A stretch of DNA of 64,000 nt from positions 4,757,001-4,821,000 of the forward strand of contig NZ_CP107964.1 in NCBI RefSeq assembly GCF_041434935.1. Direction: 5' to 3'. The first letter of the stretch is position 1, and each line of letters starts with the position of its first letter. A program made the translations under genes and the position numbers. The stretch is from Kitasatospora sp. NBC_00374. Its GTDB lineage: Bacteria; Actinomycetota; Actinomycetes; Streptomycetales; Streptomycetaceae. This document shows positions 58,224-64,000 of the stretch, in pieces. The notes under the pieces were generated by a model. The model was not told the DNA's origin, searched no databases, and was given only the letters and a program-made list of their open reading frames with translations.

Positions 58224-59966
58224 GTGCGCATCCTGCTGCTGGCCAGCGCGTTCAACAGCCTCACCCAGCGCGTCCACGTCGACCTGCGCCGGCGCGGCCA
58301 CACCGTCGCCGTCGAGCTGGCGCCGGGGGAGGACGCGCTGCGGGTGACGCTGGGCCGCTTCGCGCCGGACCTGGTGGTGGCCCCGATGCTGACCCGGGCG
58401 GTGCCGGAGGACGTCTGGCGCCGGTACACCGTGCTGATCGTGCACCCCGGGCCGCCGGGCGACCGCGGCCCGTCCTCGCTGGACTGGGCGATCGCGGACG
58501 GCGCCGCCGAGTGGGGTGTGACGGTGCTGCAGGCGGTCGCCGAGATGGACGCCGGGCCGGTCTGGGCGTCCGCGTCGTTCCCCGTACCGCCGTGCGGGAA
58601 GAGCGAGTTGTACCGGACCGAGGTCGCCGACGCGGCCGCCGCGGCGGTGGCGCTGGCCGTCGAGCGGTTCGCCGGCGGCGGCTTCGTCCCGGCGGCGGGT
58701 GCCACCGGACCCCTGCGCCCGTACCACGCGCAGGAGTTCCGGCGGATCGACTGGGCCGCCGACCCCACCGCGACGGTGCTGCGCAGGCTGCGCGCCGCGG
58801 ACTCCCAGCCCGGTGTGCTGGACACGCTGTTCGGCCGGGAGTACTTCCTGCACGGCGGTCACCCGGAGGACCGGCTGCGCGGGGCGCCGGGTTCCGTGCT
58901 GGCGACCAGGGACGGTGCGATCTGCCGGGCCACCGCGGACGGCGCGGTCTGGATCCCGCAGCTGCGCCCGCGCAGGGTGCCGGGCGGCCCGGCGACGTAC
59001 AAGCTGCCGGCGGCGCGGGTGCTGGGCGGGCTGCTGGCGGGGGTGCCCGAGGTGCCGGTGGAGCCGGCCGCGGCGGCCCGGCGGGAGACCTGGTCCGAGC
59101 TGCGCTACCGGGAGCGGGACGGGGTCGGCCACCTGGAGTTCGCCTTTCCCGGCGGGGCGATGAGCACGGGTCAGTGCGAACGGCTGCTGGCCGCGTACCG
59201 CGAGGCGTGCGCCCGGCCGACGTCGGTGCTGGTGCTCGGGCCGGCCCGGGACTTCTTCTCCAACGGCATCCACCTCAACGTGATCGAGGCGGCCGAGGAC
59301 CCGGGTGAGGAGTCCTGGCGGAACATCAACGCCATGGACGACCTGGTCGAGGCGGTGCTGACCACGGAGAAGCTGACCGTGTCGGCGCTGGCGGGCAACG
59401 CCGCGGCCGGCGGGCTGATGCTGGCGATCGCCGCGGACGAGGTGTGGTGCCGGGCCTCGGCGGTGCTCAACCCGCACTACCGGCTGATGGGGCTGTACGG
59501 CTCGGAGTACTGGACGTACACGCTGCCGCGCCGGGTCGGCGAGCACCACGCCGGTCGGCTGACCTCGGCGGCGCTGCCGGTCGGGGCGGCGGAGGCGGCC
59601 GAGCTGGGCCTGGTGGACCGGGTGTGGGCGGGCGACGCGGCCCGGTTCCGGGCCCGGGTGGAGCGGGAGGCGGCGGCGCTGGCGGCCTCGCCGGCCCTGG
59701 CCGACCGGCTGCTCGCGAAGAAGCGGCGGCGCGCCCGGGACGAGGAGCTGCGCCCGGCGGCGGCCTACCGTGCGGACGAACTGGCCCGGATGCGAAGGAA
59801 CTTCTTCGATCCGGGCGAGCCGTACCACGGGCTGCGCCGGGCCTTCGTGCACCGGACCGGACCGGCCGGGACGCCGGAACACCTGCGGGTGGGGCCGGGA
59901 GCCGGGGGCGTCCGGGAGGTCAGCGCGGGCAGAGGCAGAACGGGTGGCCCGCGGGATCGAGCATGA
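58224..59966 (+). CDS. hypX: HypX/HoxX-like hydrogenase maturation protein
   Basis: 580 aa, two-domain. N-terminal formyl-transferase-like domain (about 1-260): RILLLASAFNSLTQRVHVDL, LIVHPGPPGDRGPSSLDWAI, EWGVTVLQAVAEMDAGPVWA. C-terminal enoyl-CoA-hydratase-like domain (about 275-560): VLGPARDFFSNGIHLNVIEA, LAGNAAAGGLMLAIAADEVW and NPHYRLMGLYGSEYWTYTLP. HypX converts formyl-tetrahydrofolate to the CO ligand of [NiFe]-hydrogenases under air. No hydrogenase or other hyp gene is visible in this window. GTG 58224 has GGAGGG close upstream. Confidence 0.88.
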   Translation: MRILLLASAFNSLTQRVHVDLRRRGHTVAVELAPGEDALRVTLGRFAPDLVVAPMLTRAVPEDVWRRYTVLIVHPGPPGDRGPSSLDWAIADGAAEWGVTVLQAVAEMDAGPVWASASFPVPPCGKSELYRTEVADAAAAAVALAVERFAGGGFVPAAGATGPLRPYHAQEFRRIDWAADPTATVLRRLRAADSQPGVLDTLFGREYFLHGGHPEDRLRGAPGSVLATRDGAICRATADGAVWIPQLRPRRVPGGPATYKLPAARVLGGLLAGVPEVPVEPAAAARRETWSELRYRERDGVGHLEFAFPGGAMSTGQCERLLAAYREACARPTSVLVLGPARDFFSNGIHLNVIEAAEDPGEESWRNINAMDDLVEAVLTTEKLTVSALAGNAAAGGLMLAIAADEVWCRASAVLNPHYRLMGLYGSEYWTYTLPRRVGEHHAGRLTSAALPVGAAEAAELGLVDRVWAGDAARFRARVEREAAALAASPALADRLLAKKRRRARDEELRPAAAYRADELARMRRNFFDPGEPYHGLRRAFVHRTGPAGTPEHLRVGPGAGGVREVSAGRGRTGGPRDRA

Positions 59967-60291
59967 CCGTCCAGCCGTCGCCGCCGGGCTGGTGGTCGGG
60001 CCGGACGGCGCCGAGCTCCTGGGCCCGGGCGACGGCGAGCTCCACGTCGTCCACGTGGAAGTCCAGGTGGAACTGCTTGCTGCCGTTCGGGTTGGGCCAC
60101 GGCGCGGGCCGGTAGTCGTCGACCCGGCCGAACCCGATCGGGGCGCCGCCCTCGACCGGGTTGGCCAGCATCGCGTACTCGGCCTGGCTGTGGGCGATCT
60201 CCCAGCCGAGCACGCCGGCGTAGAACTCGGCGAGTGCGGCCGGGTCGGCGCAGTCGATGGTGACCATGGCGAGGTCGGCGAATCCGGGCAT
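59920..60291 (-). CDS. VOC-family (glyoxalase-like) protein
   Basis: 123 aa. DLAMVTIDCADPAALAEFYA and GVLGWEIAHSQAEYAMLANP, then GSKQFHLDFHVDDVELAVAR and GWTVMLDPAGHPFCLCPR, the bleomycin-resistance/glyoxalase fold with His and Glu-like ligands. Substrate unknown. Its 3' end lies within the opposite-strand hypX by 47 bases. Confidence 0.82.
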   Translation of the reverse strand: MPGFADLAMVTIDCADPAALAEFYAGVLGWEIAHSQAEYAMLANPVEGGAPIGFGRVDDYRPAPWPNPNGSKQFHLDFHVDDVELAVARAQELGAVRPDHQPGGDGWTVMLDPAGHPFCLCPR

Positions 60292-60410
60292 GACGGTGGT
60301 CTCCCTGGGCTGAGTCCGGACTGAATCGATCGAGTGTTCGATAAGCATGCCGCATCCGAGGGTCGGATGTATGGCAACGCGCCGGACGGGGCGGGTGGGA
60401 AATGGATTTT

Positions 60411-60440
60411 CCTTAGCGAAAGTAATGACATAGGCTAAGG
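60411..60440. promoter_or_regulatory. MarR operator candidate (CCTTAGC ... GCTAAGG)
   Basis: CCTTAGC (60411-60417) and GCTAAGG (60434-60440) form a perfect 7-bp dyad with a 16-base spacer, reaching to 2 bases before the marR ATG. It overlaps the likely promoter of the MarR/MFS operon and the GNAT-free intergenic gap to the VOC gene. Confidence 0.65.
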
Positions 60441-60442
60441 AC

Positions 60443-60877
60443 ATGCCCGAGATGTCCGAGGACGACCTGGCGGCGATCAGCCAGCTGCGTTCGTCCGCGA
60501 TGCGCCTTGCCCGCCGGCTGCGAAACCAGCGGGTCGAGGAGTCGTTGAGTCCCACCGAGATCGGGGTGCTCGGCACCCTCGGCCGGTGCGGCAGTGCCAC
60601 CCCCGGCGAGCTCGCCAGGCGTGAGCACGTCCAGCCGCCGTCCATGACCAGGATCATCGCGATGCTGGAGGAGAAGGGGCTGGTGCGGCGTGAGCCGCAC
60701 CCGGAGGACCGCCGTCAGGTGGTCGTCAGCAGCACCGACCAGGCGGACGAGATGCTCGCCGAGTCCCGCCGGAAGCGGAACGCCTGGCTGGCCGACCTGG
60801 CCGGCGGGCTCACCGAGGAGGAGTGGGCGCAGCTGCGTGCGGCGGCGCCCGTGCTCTACAAGCTGGCGCACCTCTGA
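60443..60877 (+). CDS. MarR-family transcriptional regulator
   Basis: 144 aa. SAMRLARRLRNQRVEESLSP, TEIGVLGTLGRCGSATPGEL, ARREHVQPPSMTRIIAMLEE and KGLVRREPHPEDRRQVVVSS: MarR winged HTH with the DRR wing. Probably represses itself and the downstream exporter by binding the dyad in front. AAGGA sits only a few bases from ATG 60443; ATG 60452 is spaced better. Confidence 0.88.
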   Translation: MPEMSEDDLAAISQLRSSAMRLARRLRNQRVEESLSPTEIGVLGTLGRCGSATPGELARREHVQPPSMTRIIAMLEEKGLVRREPHPEDRRQVVVSSTDQADEMLAESRRKRNAWLADLAGGLTEEEWAQLRAAAPVLYKLAHL

Positions 60878-61029
60878 CGGGGGGCCGCGACAGGCGCGCC
60901 TGCGACCGGCGCGCCCGCGACATCAGGCACGGAAACACGAAGGAGTACCGCATCACCGCAGGACCGATCAGAGAGACCAGTCGCGCGACGGCAACCCTGC
61001 CCGCCGCCGCGCACCGAGGGGAGCACCAC

Positions 61030-62556
61030 GTGACACCGCCGGCCGCAGCCAGCGCCGCCATCCGTACCGACGACTCCACCACCGATCCGGCAGCGGGTAC
61101 CGCCGCCACCGCCGAGAGCCAGGCGCCCGCACCCGTGGGCCTGCCGGGCACCGGCGACGACGACCCCTGCGAACGCACCGCGGCGGCCTCCACCGCCGCG
61201 TCCGCCCCTTCGGGGGACAGCTCCACCCGCAGTTCCGGCGTCGGCCCCACGGGGGCCCGCTTCACCCGGCCCGGAGGGATGTTCTCCTCCCTGAGGGTCC
61301 GTAACTACCGCTACTTCTTCGCCGGCCAGATCGTCTCCAACTCGGGGACGTGGATGCAGCGGATCGCCCAGGACTGGCTGGTCCTCAGCCTGACCGGCAG
61401 CCCGTTCGCGGTCGGTGTCACGACGGCGATGCAGTTCCTCCCGATGCTGCTGCTGGGCCTGTGGGGCGGCGTCCTCGCCGACCGGCTGCCCAAGCGGCGT
61501 CTGCTGATCGTGACCCAGGGTGTGATGGGTCTGCTGGCCGCCGGGCTCGCGGTGCTGACCGTCACCGGTGCGGTGACCGAGTACTGGGTCTACCTGTTCG
61601 CGCTGCTGCTCGGCCTGGTGACGGTGGTGGACAACCCCACCCGGCAGGCCTTCGTCAGCGAGATGGTCGGTCCGAAGGACCTGTCCAACGCGGTCAGCCT
61701 GAACGCCGCCAACTTCCAGTGCGCGCGGCTGGTCGGCCCGGCGATCGCCGGTCTGCTGATCGCCGCCGTCGGCAGCGGCTGGGCCTTCGCGGTCAACGCG
61801 CTGTCCTTCGCCGCCGTGATCGGCGGACTGCTGGCGATGCGGACGAGCGAGCTGCGGCCCACCGCGCCGATCGCCCGGGAGAAGGGCCAGCTGCGCGAGG
61901 GCCTGCGCTATGTGCGCGAGCGTCCGGAGCTGCTCTGGCCGATGGTGCTGGCCGGGTTCATCGGGACGTTCGGCTTCAACTTCCCGACCCTGCTCTCCGG
62001 TTTCGCCCACGACACCTTCAAGGTGGGCCCCGGCCAGTACGGTCTGCTGAACACCGCGATGGCGGCCGGTTCACTGGTCGGCGCGCTGCTCGCGGCGCGG
62101 CGGGGGATGCCCCGGCTGCGCGGCCTGGTCGCCGCGGCGCTGGCCTTCGGCGCGCTGGAGGTGCTGGCCGCGTTCGCGCCCGGGTTCTGGACGTTCGCGA
62201 TCCTGCTGACCCTGATCGGCGTGTTCGGGCTGACCTTCAACACCTCGGTGAACTCGGCGCTGCAGCTGGCCACCGACCCCGCGATGCGCGGTCGGGTGAT
62301 GGGCCTGCTGGTCCTGGTCTTCACCGGCGGTACGCCGATCGGTGCGCCGCTGGTCGGCTGGGTGACCGCCGAGTACGGTCCGCGGGTCGGTCTGCTGGCC
62401 TGCGGCCTGGTGTCCGCCGTCGCGGCGGGCGTGGTGGGCCTGGTGCTGGCCCGCGCCGCGGACCTGAAGGTGCGGGTCGACCTGCACCGGGGCAGCCGGG
62501 TGGTGACCGTGGTGCCGCGGACGGTGTCCAGGCAGCAGCTGGCCACGGCCAGTTGA
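61030..62556 (+). CDS. MFS exporter downstream of MarR
   Basis: 508 aa, disordered first 80 residues then a 12-helix MFS_3/EntS-type domain: FSSLRVRNYRYFFAGQIVSN, SGTWMQRIAQDWLVLSLTGS, LLGLWGGVLADRLPKRRLLI (loop motif), NPTRQAFVSEMVGPKDLSNA and GTPIGAPLVGWVTAEYGPRV. GTG 61030 follows GGGGAG; a start nearer the first helix cannot be ruled out. Likely drug or siderophore efflux controlled by the MarR gene 150 bases upstream. Confidence 0.83.
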   Translation: MTPPAAASAAIRTDDSTTDPAAGTAATAESQAPAPVGLPGTGDDDPCERTAAASTAASAPSGDSSTRSSGVGPTGARFTRPGGMFSSLRVRNYRYFFAGQIVSNSGTWMQRIAQDWLVLSLTGSPFAVGVTTAMQFLPMLLLGLWGGVLADRLPKRRLLIVTQGVMGLLAAGLAVLTVTGAVTEYWVYLFALLLGLVTVVDNPTRQAFVSEMVGPKDLSNAVSLNAANFQCARLVGPAIAGLLIAAVGSGWAFAVNALSFAAVIGGLLAMRTSELRPTAPIAREKGQLREGLRYVRERPELLWPMVLAGFIGTFGFNFPTLLSGFAHDTFKVGPGQYGLLNTAMAAGSLVGALLAARRGMPRLRGLVAAALAFGALEVLAAFAPGFWTFAILLTLIGVFGLTFNTSVNSALQLATDPAMRGRVMGLLVLVFTGGTPIGAPLVGWVTAEYGPRVGLLACGLVSAVAAGVVGLVLARAADLKVRVDLHRGSRVVTVVPRTVSRQQLATAS

Positions 62557-62604
62557 GACCGGGCCGGGCCGCCGCCGAGCGGATGGCGGCCCGGCCCGAC
62601 GGCC

Positions 62605-63120
62605 TCAGAGCCGGATCTCCAGGAGCTGTCCGGGCCACGGGGTGCCGGACTGGTCGACCTCGAAGGACTCGGTCGGGGTGAACCCGAGCCGCTCGTACTG
62701 GGCGACCAGGCTCCGGTCGTCGCCCGCGTAGCAGTCCACCCGCAGCAGGCCGCGGCCGCGCCGTCGGGTCTCCTCGACGGCGTCGGCGATCAGCGCGGCG
62801 CCGATCCCGGAGCCCTTGTGCGCGCGGTCGGTGACCAGCAGCCTGACGTACAGCTCGGGCCGGTCGACGGCGGTCGCGTACTCCGGGCCCTCCTCGGCGA
62901 GCACGCAGACGCCGACGGTACGGCCGTCCGCGTCCTCGGCCACCCGCAGCAGGTAGTCGCGGGCGTACCGCTCGGTGCGCTCGACGGCCTTCCGATGGCT
63001 GGTCCACGGCTGGTCGCCCCACTGGCCGGTCCGGCCCAGGGAGACCAGCCAGGCGACGGCGGCGTCGAGCAGGGCCAGGGTGGCGGGGGCGTCGGCGGGC
63101 CCCCCGGTGCGGATTTTCAT
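62605..63120 (-). CDS. GNAT-family N-acetyltransferase
   Basis: 171 aa. MKIRTGGPADAPATLALLD, VGVCVLAEEGPEYATAVDRP, motif A LYVRLLVTDRAHKGSGIGAA (acetyl-CoA pyrophosphate loop R/Q-x-x-G-x-G), motif B YERLGFTPTE. Acceptor substrate unknown. ATG 63120 has no strong Shine-Dalgarno. Convergent with the MFS gene. Confidence 0.85.
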   Translation of the reverse strand: MKIRTGGPADAPATLALLDAAVAWLVSLGRTGQWGDQPWTSHRKAVERTERYARDYLLRVAEDADGRTVGVCVLAEEGPEYATAVDRPELYVRLLVTDRAHKGSGIGAALIADAVEETRRRGRGLLRVDCYAGDDRSLVAQYERLGFTPTESFEVDQSGTPWPGQLLEIRL

Positions 63121-63201
63121 ACGACAGTTCTAGTCGGTGCGGTCCGCTGTGTGCAGAGGAATGGACGGGAAGACGCCGGCGCCAGGCGGCAGGATGGCGC
63201 C

Positions 63202-63792
63202 ATGAGACTCTTCGTGGCGGTGAACCCGCCGACGGCGGCGATCCAGGAACTGGTGGACGCGGCCGCACCGCTGATGGACATGCCCGGCGCCGACCGGCTG
63301 CGCTGGAGCGAGGTGGCCGGCTGGCACCTGACGCTGGCCTTCCTCGGCGAGGTGCCGGTGGTGGACGTGCCGGCCCTGGAGACACTGCTGGCCCGGGCCG
63401 CGGACGAGCACGGCGCGCACCGGCTGCGGCTGGCGGGCGGCGGCACCTTCGGCGACCGGGTGCTGTGGGCCGGGATCGCGGGGGAGGTGTGGGCGCTGCG
63501 GCGGCTGGCGGAGGCCGTCCGGGAGGCGCTGCCGCAGGTCGGGATCGAGTCCGACCAGCACGGTTTCCACCCGCACCTGACGCTGGCGCGGGCCGGCTCC
63601 TCGCACGGGCAGCGGCGGGCCGAACGGCGTTCGGCCGTCGGCGAGCTGCAGGCGATGGCGGCCGCACTGGAGGAGTTCCGGGGCACCGAGTGGGAGGCCG
63701 CGGAACTGCACCTGATGAGCAGCGAGCGGGGCTTCGGCCCGGCGCGCTACCGGACGGTGGCCTCCTGGCCGCTGGCCCGCTGGGAGGCCTGA
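63202..63792 (+). CDS. thpR: RNA 2',3'-cyclic phosphodiesterase (2'-5' RNA ligase family)
   Basis: 196 aa. MRLFVAVNPPTAAIQELVDA and the two HxTx boxes WHLTLAFLGEVPV (about 46-58) and HPHLTLARAGS (about 121-131), the hallmark of the ThpR/LigT two-histidine phosphoesterases. RFGDRVLWAGIAGEV separates them, a normal length for the family. Acts on RNA ends bearing 2',3'-cyclic phosphate or nicotinamide-like cyclic nucleotides; the biological substrate is not fixed. Confidence 0.9.
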   Translation: MRLFVAVNPPTAAIQELVDAAAPLMDMPGADRLRWSEVAGWHLTLAFLGEVPVVDVPALETLLARAADEHGAHRLRLAGGGTFGDRVLWAGIAGEVWALRRLAEAVREALPQVGIESDQHGFHPHLTLARAGSSHGQRRAERRSAVGELQAMAAALEEFRGTEWEAAELHLMSSERGFGPARYRTVASWPLARWEA

Positions 63793-63856
63793 CCCACGGC
63801 GGACGGCGGCCGGGCGGCCCGCTCCCGGGAGGGGGCCGGGCCGTCGCGCCGGGCGT

Positions 63857-64000
63857 TCAGCCCAACTCCGGTGCCTCCCGCAGCTCCACCGCCGCCGGGG
63901 CGGCGTCGCCGAGCTCCAGCACCACGAGGTCGTTGGCGCCCTCGCGCAGCAGCGGCTGCGGGCAGAACAGCGTCGTCTGGGGGCCGGCCGCGTCGTAGCG
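63857..64000 (-). CDS. C-terminal end of a GH35 beta-galactosidase-like protein (cut by window edge)
   Basis: Only the last 47 codons are inside the window, reading from the right edge. The peptide GPQTTLFCPQPLLREGANDL and VVLELGDAAPAAVELREAPE matches the closing beta-sandwich of family 35 glycoside hydrolases (GPQ.TLY.P...L..G.N.....E). The stop TGA is at 63857-63859. Family assignment is fairly likely; activity cannot be judged from the tail. Confidence 0.6.
   Translation of the reverse strand, partial: RYDAAGPQTTLFCPQPLLREGANDLVVLELGDAAPAAVELREAPELG

Overview
The window is very GC-rich actinobacterial chromosome. It has dense coding on both strands, strong G/C bias at third codon positions, many GTG starts and families typical of the order: DUF3263, DUF3027, DUF2530, DUF2771, DUF5994, DUF1707-FHA, a 127-aa cold-shock protein and a HrcA/CIRCE-controlled groEL2. 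The order cdgB - nagA/nagK - otsB/otsA - gpgS - riboswitch-thrC - csp - groEL, followed later by csp - mqnD - mqnB, matches the Streptomyces coelicolor chromosome around SCO4281-SCO4332 as I recall it. A Streptomyces or Kitasatospora-like streptomycete is the best reading. I see no rRNA, tRNA, CRISPR array, insertion sequence or prophage.

Region 1 (0-10.6 kb): a cut-off flavin reductase, the diguanylate cyclase cdgB (GAF-PAS-GGDEF with a large low-complexity insert), and an amino-sugar block. This block holds a GatY/KbaY-type aldolase, nagA, nagK, a SIS-domain isomerase/deaminase, a divergent DeoR regulator and an orphan sugar-binding lipoprotein. Two DasR-like (dre) sites lie before nagK and a near-perfect palindrome lies in the SIS/DeoR divergent region. 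Region 2 (10.2-19 kb): trehalose (otsB, otsA) and glucosylglycerate (gpgS) osmolyte genes. Next comes a clear SAM-I riboswitch in front of a threonine-synthase-like enzyme paired with a small sulfur-carrier protein ending in GGC, then a cold-shock protein and groEL2 with a double CIRCE operator. Region 3 (19-32 kb): Uma2 nuclease, HD phosphohydrolase, PadR/membrane-protein pair, cutC, HelD, XPB helicase, PgeF and a large helicase-C-like/WYL protein.

Region 4 (32-50.7 kb): methyltransferase, siderophore-type binding lipoprotein, HAD phosphatase, esterase, cold-shock protein, the futalosine-pathway genes mqnD and mqnB, a DUF2771 lipoprotein-like protein, an MFS transporter, DUF3027, a sacsin-like ATPase, a CtpE-like P-type ATPase and an NCS2 purine permease. 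Region 5 (50.7-58 kb) is the most accessory-looking stretch, with weaker codon bias. It has a translationally coupled XRE-TPR regulator/creatininase pair divergent from a three-gene chain (RsbW-like ATPase, tiny Cys/His protein, 121-aa unknown) around a palindromic operator. It also holds a membrane protein made of two tandem YhgE/DUF3533-like halves, and DUF5994 and CBS genes separated by a long inverted repeat. Region 6 (57.5-64 kb): FHA protein, an orphan hypX, VOC protein, MarR/MFS pair, GNAT acetyltransferase, 2'-5' RNA ligase-like phosphodiesterase and the tail of a GH35 beta-galactosidase.

The strongest candidates for unusual biology are four. One is the SAM-riboswitch/ThrC-like/sulfur-carrier unit, probably homocysteine rather than threonine synthesis. 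The second is the XRE-TPR/creatininase/ATPase module with its operator. The third is the XPB neighbourhood with a WYL-tailed partner. The fourth is the CdgB cyclase interrupted by a roughly 130-residue Ala/Gly/Tyr insert. All function calls rest on reading the sequence; no database search was possible.
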